Shown here: positions 53,691-63,170 of the stretch, in pieces
Position numbering within the stretch: the stretch's first letter is position 1
Layout: each line of letters begins with the position of its first letter
From: Streptomyces albus subsp. albus
Lineage (GTDB): Bacteria; Actinomycetota; Actinomycetes; Streptomycetales; Streptomycetaceae
Direction of reading: 5' to 3'
DNA: 64,000 bases
Assembly (NCBI RefSeq): GCF_000725885.1
Contig: NZ_JODR01000016.1
Span: 124,001 to 188,000 of the forward strand
Notes under the pieces: generated by a model
The model's database searches: none
The model's input: only the letters and a program-made list of their open reading frames with translations
What the model was told of the DNA's origin: nothing
Position numbers and translations under genes: made by a program

Positions 53691-55552
53691 GGCAGGAACG
53701 CGCCACGGTTCCCGGCGAGTGTCTCGACCAGCAGAGTGCGGTCGAGGAAGTGGTTGCCCCGCTCGCACGAGGTCTCCGCCGCGAACAGGCAGGCATGGCA
53801 TGCCGCGCCGTGCAGCCGGGAGTGCACGCGGGGATCGTGCTCCGCGCACATCGGGTCGGAGCTGCACAGCTTGGTGGCCGCGACGGCCTGTTCCAGGGCG
53901 GGCCCGAGGCGGTCCCGGCGGCCGAGTGAGACAAGACCGCCCAGTGTGCCCTCGCTGTCCGGGGCAGCGGTGTACAGGAGGATGCCGGCCATGGGATCGG
54001 CGCTATTGCGGGCGTAAACGCGCTCGGCGATACCCGAGGCCCCGTAGCCGCACTCCAGCGCGAACTCCCGGATGAGGGCGTGGGCGAAGGTGTGCAGCAG
54101 GACGTAGCGGATGCCGGGCCATTGGGGCTCGATGCCCCGGGCCAGTGACCAGTCCCGGTGAGCGGCCTTCAGTATGCGTTCGCGGGCAGCCACATCGGGA
54201 CGGTTCTCCCACTCCGCGATGCGCTCTTCCTTGAAGGCGAGAAAGACACCTTCGCCACGCAGCTCGGCGCACGGCACCCAGGTCGGGGCTTCGCGGGAGA
54301 GCGGAGCGGTGTTCTGCGTCGACATGTTGTTGTCCTGCGGAATCCACTCCGGCGCGTCGATGCGGGTGAAGCCGGTGAGGGCGGCGACTTCGCGGAGTCG
54401 GTGGACGAGGACGACGCGGTCGAGCCAGTCGGCGGCGTGGTCCGGAACGGGCTCCGGGCCGGTGGTGAAGTCCTGGAGGTCATGGTGGCGTCGTGCAGTG
54501 AAGGCCCGCCACTCGGGGGTGGCGAGGTCGAAGTCGTCCGGCTCCGAGGCCTTTGGCTGTCCTCCGGCCTGGTGTGCTGCCTCTTCGGTGATGGCTTGCC
54601 ATACGGCGTCGACTCCGAACTCTTCGAGGTCCGGCCAGCACGCCTGGGTGGGGAGAACCATTTTGCCCGCCTCGGGCGGCACGGCGGCCAGTGGTTCCAG
54701 GGACGACCAGTATTCACGCACCGCCTGGGTCAGCGGTTCTTCCGCGCGGGGCAGGCTGAAGACCCTCAGCTGTGAGGCGAACCAGCTGTTGGTCGCTCCC
54801 AGTGCGATGGTCTTCACCGGTTCGCCGCATGGTTCGAAGGTGCCCAGGTGGGGGTGGTGGCCGCGGCAGGCGGGCAGGGCGCTCTCACCGCGCAGGCCCA
54901 TGGCTTCGGCCATCGACCGCGCCGATACGCCCTGGCAGGTGCACTGGACGAAGACGTTCGCGGCCTCACCCGTGGTGCCGCGTTCCACCAGTGACAGGGT
55001 GCACTCGGGTGGGTGGTCCGCTCCCCGGTGGACGAAGTACATCCAGGGGAAGTCGTCGAGGTGCCCGTTCTTGCAGGCCATCAGGAAGCGGGCCGGCACG
55101 GCCGTAGGCCTGCCTCGTCCACCCCCTCCGCAGTTCGCGTGCACATACCGGGTGTTCTCCGGACGGAAGTAGGCCTCTTCCAGCTCGAACAGGCCCGCCG
55201 AGGCGGGCGAAAGCGTGTTGCACTGTTCCCGGGTGCAGCGCAGCCATCGAGGAAAGAGCCCCACCGGGACACCGACCCTGGCCCAGTCGCCGAACGGGTC
55301 GGTGGTTTCCGGCAGGTAGGGAGGTGTGCGGAGGGTGGTGACCTGGTGTCCGAGCCGGTGGCGTACGGCGGCCAGCAGCCGGTCCTCCGTCAGTGTCTTG
55401 GCGCGGCTGAGGTCCCAGTGGTCCAGGCCGAGCACCATGGCGGAGATGTTGGGCAGATCGGTGACGGCGCCGACGCCGTAGGTGTGCAGGAGCTGGCTGG
55501 GGCGCAGTTCTCCGACGCGGAAGGGCGCGTTCGCGGACGCGGTCGTCGTCAC
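53687..55552 (-). CDS. drmB: DISARM protein DrmB (DUF1998)
   Basis: 621 aa, GTG at 55552 overlapping the drmA stop. It starts FRVGELRPSQLLHTYGVGAVTDLPN, the usual N-terminus of DrmB. The DUF1998 domain lies at the C-terminus: LLHTFAHALIREFALECGYG, GILLYTAAPDSEGTLGGL, and a cysteine set (LCSSDPMC, HGAACHACLF, SCERGN) that probably binds zinc or an iron-sulfur cluster. DrmB forms a complex with the helicase DrmA that unwinds or blocks incoming phage DNA. Confidence 0.9.
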   Translation of the reverse strand: MTTTASANAPFRVGELRPSQLLHTYGVGAVTDLPNISAMVLGLDHWDLSRAKTLTEDRLLAAVRHRLGHQVTTLRTPPYLPETTDPFGDWARVGVPVGLFPRWLRCTREQCNTLSPASAGLFELEEAYFRPENTRYVHANCGGGGRGRPTAVPARFLMACKNGHLDDFPWMYFVHRGADHPPECTLSLVERGTTGEAANVFVQCTCQGVSARSMAEAMGLRGESALPACRGHHPHLGTFEPCGEPVKTIALGATNSWFASQLRVFSLPRAEEPLTQAVREYWSSLEPLAAVPPEAGKMVLPTQACWPDLEEFGVDAVWQAITEEAAHQAGGQPKASEPDDFDLATPEWRAFTARRHHDLQDFTTGPEPVPDHAADWLDRVVLVHRLREVAALTGFTRIDAPEWIPQDNNMSTQNTAPLSREAPTWVPCAELRGEGVFLAFKEERIAEWENRPDVAARERILKAAHRDWSLARGIEPQWPGIRYVLLHTFAHALIREFALECGYGASGIAERVYARNSADPMAGILLYTAAPDSEGTLGGLVSLGRRDRLGPALEQAVAATKLCSSDPMCAEHDPRVHSRLHGAACHACLFAAETSCERGNHFLDRTLLVETLAGNRGAFLP

Positions 55553-58500
55553 GGCATCTCCTGGGCGTTGTCGTCCTGGCCTTCCGGCTGGGGACGGGGA
55601 ACGAACGGTGGCTCGCTGGAGATGTCGGCCCCTGTGGCGTCGCCGTGGAACAGCAGCCGGATGGGCGGCTCGACCTCGCGCAGGGAGGTGGGGCACGACA
55701 TCAGCTGCCAGCGGGAGCCGTCCGGCTCTTTCAGCAGCGGGCTCACTTCTCCCTGCCGACGCGCCGCGCGGTAACCGAGGACGGCGCCGGGGGTGTGCCG
55801 GCGCAGCTCCCAGTGGTCGAGGCGCTGCTGGAGCCGGCTGCGGACCTCCTCTCCGACGGCGCGGTCCTCGGTGACGGCTTCCGCGCGCCGGTGGAGGTAG
55901 TTGACGACGTGGTCGGCCAGCTCGCCCTGGCTGTCGAAGAACTGGGCGCCGCGGTTTCCGTTGTACTCCTGCTTGAGGTCGCGGACCAGGGAGGCGAGCA
56001 CGCCGGTGAGGCCGCGATCCAGGGCCCGGTCTGCGAAGGGGGTGACGGAGAGGGCTTCGACGTGCTGGTAGACCGCCGCGTGGAACGACTCGAACGACTC
56101 GTAGTGCGAGAGGTCCCGCGGCCGCGCCCAGTTGAGCAGCGTGAAGATCAGTCCGGGAGCCCGGCGCCCCACGCGGCTGGTGGCCTGGATGTACTCGGCG
56201 GTGGACTTCGGCTGGTTGCTCACGATCATGGCGCCGAGCCGCGGCACGTCCACCCCCACGGCGATCATGTTGGTCGCCAGGAGCACGTCCAGGGGCCGGG
56301 GCGAGCCCTTTTTCCGCTCGGTGAAAGGGACTTCGAGCTGGTCGAGGATGTCCGGAATGGCGTCCGAGGACATCCGCGAGGTCAGTTCGGCCACTCTGTC
56401 GGCGTATCGGTTGGCCAGCCCGCGCCTGTCCACGCGGCCCAGGCGGGTGGAGACGTCGTCCTCGACGAGCCGCCGCATGCTGCCCAGGTCGCGCAGGCTG
56501 TTGAAGTAGCCGACAAGCGTCATGTACGGGTCGGTCAGTTCCGTGCGGCCGTACTTGTCGTGCAGCAGCTGGGCAGCACCCAGCTGGGCCACGTAGAGCC
56601 GGATGGCCACGGACTTGCTCCGTACCCCCTGGGCGCAGATCCCGACGTAGCGGCGTCCGGGCTTGGTGGAGGTGGGGCGGCGGCGGGCGAAGAAGTTGTC
56701 GTCGGCGGTCAGACCCGGCGGGGGGAAGACCGAGGTCGTGCGGCCGAAGAGGTCGTTGATCTGCCGGTTGGCGCGTCGGACGGTCGCGGTGGAGGCGATG
56801 ACCTTGGGGCGGACCGGGCGGCCGGGCCTGGTCTCCCAGCCGGCCAGCTTGTCGACGGCGGCTTCGTAGAGCCCGACGAGCGAGCCGAGCGGGCCGGAGA
56901 TCAGGTGCAGCTCGTCCTGCACGATCAGGTCCGGTGGGCGGACGCGGGGAGCGTCGATGGTGTGGGCGGCGGGAAGGTTTCCGTGCGGTGGATGGCTGGG
57001 CCGCTCCCAGTCGCTGTCCATGGCGTCAGCGGTGACGTACCCGTGCCGGGTGCAGCGGCGGGCGACTCGGCCGAACAGCGTCTGGGTCTCGCCCTTCCAG
57101 GGAAGCTGTGCGAACTTGTCGACGGTGGAGATGACCAGTGCCGGCGGCAGACGGTAGATCTCCTCGTCCACCACGAGCACGGGCAGGCCGCGTTCGTCGG
57201 TCCCGGCCGCCTCGGACGATCCCTCGCCGAACGGGCAGCTGAACACATCCGGGCAGGTGATGAAGGTGCGACGAAGCGACATGTCGACCGTGATGTCCCG
57301 GCCGGCGTCGAGTTTGGTGCCGCACCAGGGGCAGCTCGTGAGCTGGTGGGGTGAACCGGAGCGGGTGCGGCGTCCGCGACTGCGGTCCTTGCGGCGGTCC
57401 TTGACCCACTCGTGGGCCTGGTCCGTCGTGTTGGGGGTGACTCCGCCGCCCACCCACAGGCCGATGCGGAACGGGAAGGCACCCCACCGCTCGGGGTCCT
57501 CGCGGCGGATCACCTCGCAGGCGCAGAGCAGCGCCGCGGCGCGCTGGAACTGCTGGATGGTCAGCAGCCGCAGGGTATAGCGCATCAGGACGGCGACGCC
57601 GTGTTCTGCGTCCAGCCCGCCGTGGGAGCCCGCCCGGCGCCGGATGGCCAGGGCGAAGGCGGTGAGTCCGAGATAGGCCTCCGTCTTGCCACCACCGGTC
57701 GGGAACCAGAGCAGGTCGGCCAGGGCGCCCTTGCGGTCCGACCGGTCAGGGTGCTCGGGGTCGGCGAGCGAGGGCAGATTGAGGAGGAGGAAGGCCAGCT
57801 GGAACGGGCGCCAGCTGCGCGAGGCCGGCACGTCGGCGCGTTCGACGGCCTCCTCCAAGGACAGCTCCGGGTCGCGGCGGCGGCTCGTGGCGGCGAGCGT
57901 GTGGACCCGCTGCTGCCACATCGCACGGTTGGCGAACTGGAAGGCCTCACGGGCCGCGGTCTCGGCGAGCTGGTCGATGCCGGCCTCGATGCGGTCGGCC
58001 GCCTCGGCGGCGAGCCGCAGATTGCGCCGCGCCTCCTGGTCGTATCCGTCGAGGCGGGAGGCGGGGTCGGTGAGCGTCTCCCGCGTGCGCTCGATCCACG
58101 ACCGGTAGCCGTGGACGAGCGGGAGCAGTGCCGTGCGCAGCCCGGCCCCGTCGAGCTGGGAGAGGACCTTCATGTCCAGGACCAGATCACGGAGTTCCCG
58201 CAGGTCCGCGTCCGCTTCGGTGTCCGGGTCGGGGACATCCGTGTGGGGGATCTCGTAGGAGGGCGCGGCGACCGTGGAGATCTCGATGGCACGCCGGGGG
58301 TCGTCGGGCGAGGCCTTCGCGTGCACGCCCGTGCCGTGCCCGACGGCGAATTCGGGGTGGAAGCGGTAGGTCATGGCCAGCGACCGGCGCTCCGCCCGGT
58401 CGGCGGCGTCACCGCCGGGCCGTTCGGTGGTGTGCCGGGGCAGGAAGGGGGCCTGGCCCTCCGCCGCGCCCGTCACCGTCATCCCGGCCTGGAAGAGCCA

Positions 58501-59178
58501 GTAGCGGGAACCGGAGTTGTCCTTGTTCTGCTGGCCGTTGACGAGGAAGAGGGAGACCAGCCAGTCGCCCTCGTGCTTGCGTGCCCGGCCCCGCACCACG
58601 ACGCCGGGGAACTCCTCCGCGAAGACCTGCTGTGCCTCGATCGGCCCGTCCTCGGAGAGGTCGACGACCAGAGCGCGGGCGAACGGCTGCCGGTGCCAGA
58701 CGGACCCGTGCCGTTCGGGGTTGTGCGACTCCCCGGACACATAGCGGGCCCAGGAGCAGTGCACCGCCAGCCGGGTGACGGAACCGTCCACGCGGGCGGT
58801 GAGGCCGAGAGAGGAGGGCTGGAGGCTCGGTGCGTGCGGGGCGTCGGGCTCCCGGTCGCCCTCTTCGGCGTCGGGCTGGAGGGCGGTGACGTTGTCCTCC
58901 AGTTCGGCTTGCTCGACCGGCATGCCGCCCAGGGCCGGCTCCCCGTCGATGATCCGTCCGCCCGGCGCCAGCCGTCCGATGATGTAGTGCTCGATCGGAT
59001 TGCCCGGCAGCTCCTCCTCGTCGCCGCCGATCGGCCCGTGCAGATCCCGGACGACCAACTCGGCCATCTCGTCCCGGATGCGCTGCTGAGTGGGCACGTC
59101 GAGGACTGCGGCGGTCGAGGCCGGCGTAGTGGCCCCCTGGCCGTCACCTGACGATGCGGAAACACTCTGCTGAGTCAC
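55549..59178 (-). CDS. drmA: DISARM helicase DrmA
   Basis: 1209 aa from the GTG at 59178; a GTG three codons upstream is possible. Superfamily 2 helicase. Walker A is WFPTGGGKTEAY at about residue 495. The DEAH-like box is VQDELHLISG near 755. Motif III is IASTATVRR. Motifs V and VI are LLATNMIAVGVDVPRLG and YIQATSRVGRRAPG. A long N-terminal region (about 480 residues) and a cysteine pair region (CPWCGTK, TCPDVFSCPFG) lie outside the motor. This is the DrmA layout: large, with an insert between motor halves. First gene of drmABC; divergent from a DUF4365 gene across 134 bp. Confidence 0.9.
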   Translation of the reverse strand: MTQQSVSASSGDGQGATTPASTAAVLDVPTQQRIRDEMAELVVRDLHGPIGGDEEELPGNPIEHYIIGRLAPGGRIIDGEPALGGMPVEQAELEDNVTALQPDAEEGDREPDAPHAPSLQPSSLGLTARVDGSVTRLAVHCSWARYVSGESHNPERHGSVWHRQPFARALVVDLSEDGPIEAQQVFAEEFPGVVVRGRARKHEGDWLVSLFLVNGQQNKDNSGSRYWLFQAGMTVTGAAEGQAPFLPRHTTERPGGDAADRAERRSLAMTYRFHPEFAVGHGTGVHAKASPDDPRRAIEISTVAAPSYEIPHTDVPDPDTEADADLRELRDLVLDMKVLSQLDGAGLRTALLPLVHGYRSWIERTRETLTDPASRLDGYDQEARRNLRLAAEAADRIEAGIDQLAETAAREAFQFANRAMWQQRVHTLAATSRRRDPELSLEEAVERADVPASRSWRPFQLAFLLLNLPSLADPEHPDRSDRKGALADLLWFPTGGGKTEAYLGLTAFALAIRRRAGSHGGLDAEHGVAVLMRYTLRLLTIQQFQRAAALLCACEVIRREDPERWGAFPFRIGLWVGGGVTPNTTDQAHEWVKDRRKDRSRGRRTRSGSPHQLTSCPWCGTKLDAGRDITVDMSLRRTFITCPDVFSCPFGEGSSEAAGTDERGLPVLVVDEEIYRLPPALVISTVDKFAQLPWKGETQTLFGRVARRCTRHGYVTADAMDSDWERPSHPPHGNLPAAHTIDAPRVRPPDLIVQDELHLISGPLGSLVGLYEAAVDKLAGWETRPGRPVRPKVIASTATVRRANRQINDLFGRTTSVFPPPGLTADDNFFARRRPTSTKPGRRYVGICAQGVRSKSVAIRLYVAQLGAAQLLHDKYGRTELTDPYMTLVGYFNSLRDLGSMRRLVEDDVSTRLGRVDRRGLANRYADRVAELTSRMSSDAIPDILDQLEVPFTERKKGSPRPLDVLLATNMIAVGVDVPRLGAMIVSNQPKSTAEYIQATSRVGRRAPGLIFTLLNWARPRDLSHYESFESFHAAVYQHVEALSVTPFADRALDRGLTGVLASLVRDLKQEYNGNRGAQFFDSQGELADHVVNYLHRRAEAVTEDRAVGEEVRSRLQQRLDHWELRRHTPGAVLGYRAARRQGEVSPLLKEPDGSRWQLMSCPTSLREVEPPIRLLFHGDATGADISSEPPFVPRPQPEGQDDNAQEMP

Positions 59179-59312
59179 GGCGACCACCCTAATGACCGAC
59201 ACCGACACTCGGCAGGGGTACGAGGGGCCGGAGCGATCACCTCTTTTCCCTCGGCACACGGGTGGTTACGCTGTGCTCGCCGCGGTATTGGGGTCTCGTA
59301 TGCGGGGAGTAG

Positions 59313-59897
59313 ATGTCCGAGGGAACGACAGGCCACATCCCGGCGCACCTCCCGCCGCAGTCCTCCACGTCAGGGCTGGAGGTCGTGCCCGCGGGGCGCA
59401 GCGGTCACAAGGGGGACTTCGGCGAGCAGTTCGTGCGTGCGCTCGCCGCGGCGGCCAACCTGGACGCCTCGCGCCGCGACCTGGACCGGGTGGGTGTGGA
59501 CTGGCAGTTGGGCTACCTCGGCAGGGCGGGGACGCTCCGATACCCGTCCATCGACGTGCAGGTCAAGTTCTGGTCGAAGCCCACGGGCAGCGCGGACGCG
59601 TGGCACTACCCGCTTGAGATCAAGAACTACAACTGGCTGGCCGGGCGCGACTGGCAGCTGCCGCGTTTCCTGTTCCTGGTCATCGCGCCCGACGACCCCC
59701 AGCTGTGGACGGATGTGACCGACGACCGCTTCCTGCTGCGGCATGCCGCGTACTGGGCGTCGTTCCACGACTGCGACCCGGTGCCGCCCAAGGACAGCAA
59801 GCTGACCGTGCACGTACCCAAAGCGAATCTGCTGACGGTGAAGGAGCTGAACGGGCTCTTCTCCGAGAGCTTCCGCGAGATGCTGGTGACGCCATGA
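59313..59897 (+). CDS. DUF4365 family, restriction endonuclease-like fold
   Basis: 194 aa, ATG at 59313 behind ggggag. GHKGDFGEQFVRALAAAANL (helix with Glu), GVDWQLGYLGRAG, then VQVKFWSKP and YPLEIKNYNWL match the DUF4365 pattern. In this PD-(D/E)xK-like fold the D-x-x-x plus QVK strand make the metal site. Visible candidates are E48 region, D62 region and the QVK lysine. Members occur in restriction and defence islands. It overlaps the next gene by ATGA. Confidence 0.75.
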   Translation: MSEGTTGHIPAHLPPQSSTSGLEVVPAGRSGHKGDFGEQFVRALAAAANLDASRRDLDRVGVDWQLGYLGRAGTLRYPSIDVQVKFWSKPTGSADAWHYPLEIKNYNWLAGRDWQLPRFLFLVIAPDDPQLWTDVTDDRFLLRHAAYWASFHDCDPVPPKDSKLTVHVPKANLLTVKELNGLFSESFREMLVTP

Positions 59898-61018
59898 ACG
59901 CTGTCACGGACGAGGAGTTCCAGCAGGCGGGCGAGGTGACGCCCGACTCGGTGATGCGGTATCTGCGGGGCAGCGGCTGGTCCGTCTCCCGGGACCTCGG
60001 CAGCGGCCAGCTGTGGGAGCTGCGTGCCGACGAGGGCAGGCCTTACCAGGTACTGGTGCCGGTGAGGCCCCAGGTACGGGACTACGCGGCGCGTATCTCG
60101 GACCTTCTGGAGACACTTTCCGCGGTCGAGGCCCGCCGCCCGGGCGACGTGCTGCGCGAGATGTTCCTGCCGTCCGCCGACTGGCAGTTCCTGCGGCTCA
60201 CCCCGCCCGGCCCCTCCGGCACGGCACCGCTGGTGGACGTGGTCCCGGCCCTCGCCGGGCTCCGGGACTTGATGACGGCCGCCGCCGCGTCGTCCGTCGC
60301 GCCCGTGCCCCAGCCCGTGCAGCCCGCGCAGAAGCCGCAGCAGGTGAAGGAATACGTCTCACGGGTGCGACTGGACCAGACCCGGGTCGGCAGCTATGTG
60401 GTGGCCGCGCATACGCCTCTCTCGACGCCCGTACACGCGGGCGAGCCCTTCGAGCGCTCGGTCACCCGCAGGCTGTACGCATCCGTCCTCTGCGCCCGGG
60501 AGGCAGCCGCCGCGAGTGTGGCCGCGGATGAGCTCCAGGACTTCCTCGGCTACACCGGGGTCGGTCTGTCGGCCAACCTGTGCGAGGCGCTGGTCAAGAT
60601 CTCCGGGGAACAACGGAACGGTTTCTCCCTCGCCTTCGCCTGGTCCCCCGACATCCCGGTGGGGCAGAAGACGGCGCCGATCCCGCTGGCCCGTCCGCAC
60701 CTGGAGGTGCTGGAGGCGGCGGCGAGGGACCTGCGGGCCCGTGCCGGCCGTACGGACGTGGCCTTGCAGGGAACCGTGGTGCGGCTCAGGCGTGAGCTTC
60801 CGTACGGCCCCGGTGAGATCACTGTCTCCGCACTGACCGAGGAGTGGCAGCGCCCCCGCCGCGTCCGCGTCCATCTCGCCGAGCCCGAGTACGAGCGCGC
60901 GGCCGAGGCGCACCGGTTGGGCCACGAGGTCGTGATCCAGGGCGATGTGCGAGTCAGCGGTACGGCGGTGCGGATGGAGAGCGTCACCTCGTTCATGACG
61001 GTGCCGGTGGACGACTGA
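59894..61018 (+). CDS. Unknown protein linked to the DUF4365 gene
   Basis: 374 aa, ATG overlapping the DUF4365 stop. No family recognised. It begins with a small domain (PDSVMRYLRGSGWSVSRDLG ... QVLVPVRPQVRDYAARISDL). A Pro/Gln linker lies at about 135-155, followed by a region ending in beta-rich sequence (VALQGTVVRLRRELPYGPGE, VVIQGDVRVSGTAVRMESVT). That end looks like an OB or nucleic-acid-binding barrel. There are no membrane helices or catalytic motifs. Translational coupling suggests the two proteins work together, perhaps as effector and target-recognition parts next to DISARM. Confidence 0.7.
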   Translation: MNAVTDEEFQQAGEVTPDSVMRYLRGSGWSVSRDLGSGQLWELRADEGRPYQVLVPVRPQVRDYAARISDLLETLSAVEARRPGDVLREMFLPSADWQFLRLTPPGPSGTAPLVDVVPALAGLRDLMTAAAASSVAPVPQPVQPAQKPQQVKEYVSRVRLDQTRVGSYVVAAHTPLSTPVHAGEPFERSVTRRLYASVLCAREAAAASVAADELQDFLGYTGVGLSANLCEALVKISGEQRNGFSLAFAWSPDIPVGQKTAPIPLARPHLEVLEAAARDLRARAGRTDVALQGTVVRLRRELPYGPGEITVSALTEEWQRPRRVRVHLAEPEYERAAEAHRLGHEVVIQGDVRVSGTAVRMESVTSFMTVPVDD

Positions 61019-61119
61019 GAGATCCTGGAAGGTGGAGCTCTCCCGGCCGCCGGGGAGGGTGGCCGCCTGCGGGCCGATGGGGCCCTGTGTACTGCGCTCC
61101 GCCCGTGAGGAGAAGGTAC

Positions 61120-61512
61120 ATGCTTCCTGAGATCGTGGAAGTCATCCGTGCGTTCGAGGTAGCGGATCAAGTCCTCTTCTCGCAGCTCAATTCATCGACC
61201 GCGGTGCTGATCCCTGAGAACAGCGGGTCCGCCGTCATCGTCCAGGACCGCGGCGACACCATTACGGTCCGGACAGGTCTCGATGTGTCGGTCAACATCG
61301 ACCCGGAGGAGGAAGACTTCGCCGTCCTGTTGCGCGACCTGCTGGCGGCGCTCCGGGACGGCAAAGCGGAAGAGCGGCTGGCCACCGTCTACCGCAACCG
61401 TCTCGCCCCGGACGGCTACAAGGTGGAATACGCCAGCGGATCGATGCAGGAGTTCGGTGAGCGCTCCGGCCGGGAGTACGCCGTACGGCTGCCGGCGTGG
61501 AACGCTTCCTGA
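61120..61512 (+). CDS. Hypothetical protein, small alpha/beta
   Basis: 130 aa, ATG at 61120 behind gaggagaagg. IVEVIRAFEVADQVLFSQLN, TVRTGLDVSVNIDPEEEDFA and LLRDLLAALRDGKAEERLATV suggest a compact alpha/beta fold. Not recognised. It lies 101 bp after the previous gene and its 3' end overlaps the converging helix-turn-helix gene by 97 bp, so either that gene's stop is misread or both ends truly overlap. Confidence 0.65.
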   Translation: MLPEIVEVIRAFEVADQVLFSQLNSSTAVLIPENSGSAVIVQDRGDTITVRTGLDVSVNIDPEEEDFAVLLRDLLAALRDGKAEERLATVYRNRLAPDGYKVEYASGSMQEFGERSGREYAVRLPAWNAS

Positions 61513-62459
61513 GCCGGGGCGCTTCCGCGGGGACCGCCGCCACGGGTCGGCCGGACCCCCTCCCCTCGGCCCGTGCGGCAGTCGCGGCAGTGGCCGGGAT
61601 GGGGGGCGCGGAACGGGCGGCCGCAGTCCGGGCACTCCTGGAAGGGGGCAGGACGGGGCCCGGGCGGCAGGGATACGGGAAGTGGCGGAGGCAGCAGCGC
61701 GGTGAGCCGGTGCGCCAGCAGCGCCGCCGGATGGCGCAGCCCGGCGCCCGGCGGGAGGTGCGCCATCAGCGTGCGGCGTACGGTCTCGGGCCGTACTCCG
61801 CGCTCCAGCCAGGCCGCCACGGCGGGGGAGAGGCGTACTGTGTCCCGCTCGGACAGCAGCAGACGGTCGTCGTCGCGGTGCAGGGAGGCGAGCAGCGCGG
61901 TGGCTGTGGCGTCCCGGGTGGGGTCGGCGGTTCGGGGCGCGGGGAGTGGGGGCTCGGGCGCTGGAGACGCGGCTTCGGGGGATGGGGTCGATGGTGCCGG
62001 TGACGGGGCCGGCTTTTTCGCGTCCCGCGGTGCGGCGGGAGTTGGCCGGTCGGGTGGTGCGCAGGGCGCTGCCGCCGCAGGGTGCGCGTACGACACCGTA
62101 CGGGTGACGACACGGCCGGCCGGGGTGCGGCTCACGGTCCGCGCCAGGTAGCCGTGCGCCTCCAACTCCCGCAGAGCGGCGGCGATACGGGCCTCACCTT
62201 CCGGGAAGCGGGCGCTGAGGGACTTGATGTCCACCCTGGTGCCGTCCGGTACGGACTGGATGTGCACGGCCAGGCCGATCGCGAGCAGGGACAGTTCGCG
62301 GTGCTGGGCCAGGTGGTTGCCGACCACCGTGAAGCGCTCGCGATGACGGTGGCGGACGTGGACGACACCGGCTCCGGGCCGGTGGGCCGGGCGTGCCCGT
62401 CGGGTTGAGTGATGGGCGTACGGGGCGCGGACAGGCGCGTTAAGCTGCTGAACAGCCAT
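61416..62459 (-). CDS. Helix-turn-helix protein with zinc-ribbon-like tail
   Basis: 347 aa from the ATG at 62459; an earlier ATG at 62531 is in frame and neither has a strong ribosome site. RERFTVVGNHLAQHRELSLLAIGLAVHIQSVP and the winged-helix part VDIKSLSARFPEGEARIAAALRELEAHGYL are a pattern seen many times in Streptomyces genomes. A Pro-rich linker follows, then a second helical region (LSERDTVRLSPAVAAWLERG) and a cysteine pair tail (CPDCGRPF ... HCRDC). DNA-binding regulator of unknown target. It overlaps the converging gene at its 3' end. Confidence 0.75.
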   Translation of the reverse strand: MAVQQLNAPVRAPYAHHSTRRARPAHRPGAGVVHVRHRHRERFTVVGNHLAQHRELSLLAIGLAVHIQSVPDGTRVDIKSLSARFPEGEARIAAALRELEAHGYLARTVSRTPAGRVVTRTVSYAHPAAAAPCAPPDRPTPAAPRDAKKPAPSPAPSTPSPEAASPAPEPPLPAPRTADPTRDATATALLASLHRDDDRLLLSERDTVRLSPAVAAWLERGVRPETVRRTLMAHLPPGAGLRHPAALLAHRLTALLPPPLPVSLPPGPRPAPFQECPDCGRPFRAPHPGHCRDCRTGRGEGVRPTRGGGPRGSAPAQEAFHAGSRTAYSRPERSPNSCIDPLAYSTL

Positions 62460-62678
62460 TGGGAAGGGTCCGACTTCCTTGATGGTCAGGCCCTCGATCG
62501 GGATTGCCGTCCCGGCCGGGGGCCGTTGCATGTGTGCGGTTGTTGTTGTCGTCGTGGGCGGTCGTCTGCTGTGCGGAGCCTATGCCGGTCAACTGGCGTC
62601 GGTGCCAGCCCGATTGGCGGGGTTCGCTCGTACGGGTGACGAGGCCGTCGGCTTGGCGGGGTGGTTTCCCAGGGCCAT

Positions 62679-63170
62679 TTAAGGGGTTGGTGCCGTGGGC
62701 GACCGGGTCGCGGCCGGCCGCGACCCGGTGGACTCCGCTCTCGGCGCCAGCGCGATGTCCGCCCACACCGTCTTGCAGGGCACGGGGCCGTGCCGTACGC
62801 CCCACCGTTCGGCCAGCGCCTCGACGAGGACGAGTCCGCGGCCCGCCTCCGAGTCGGCCCCGGGAGGCCGTCGCGGGCCGGCCACCGGCGCCCGCTCTCC
62901 CCGCGCGTCGGTCACCTCCACGCGGAGAAGCGCCGTTTCGTGGAGGCTCACCCGCAGGCGGAAGCTCCGGCCCGGAACGGCGCCGTGCAGCGCGGCGTTC
63001 GCGGCGAGTTCGGCCACGACGAGCGCGGCGCTCTCCGTCGGCAGCCCGCGGGCGCTCAACTCCGCGACGGTCATCAGCCGCGCCAGACGGGCCCCGCGCC
63101 GGGTCGCGGACAACAGCACGCTGAAATCGAGGGCTTCCCCCGGCGGGCAGGCAGTGATCTTGTTGCTCAC
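62679..63170 (-). CDS. Anti-sigma-type ATP-binding protein (HATPase)
   Basis: 163 aa, ATG at 63170. The Bergerat ATPase motifs are present: N box VVAELAANAALHG, G1 VEVTDARGE and G2 GRGLVLVEALAERWGV. Proteins of this size in Streptomyces resemble RsbW/SpoIIAB-type kinases and are often next to XRE regulators and DUF397 genes. The divergent XRE gene at 63361 completes that usual arrangement. Confidence 0.9.
   Translation of the reverse strand: MSNKITACPPGEALDFSVLLSATRRGARLARLMTVAELSARGLPTESAALVVAELAANAALHGAVPGRSFRLRVSLHETALLRVEVTDARGERAPVAGPRRPPGADSEAGRGLVLVEALAERWGVRHGPVPCKTVWADIALAPRAESTGSRPAATRSPTAPTP

Noticed and set aside
47547..61512. A prophage or integrative element spanning the accessory region
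   Set aside because: No integrase, excisionase, replication or structural phage gene was seen. No direct repeats matching the ends or a tRNA 3' end were found, and panD lies inside.
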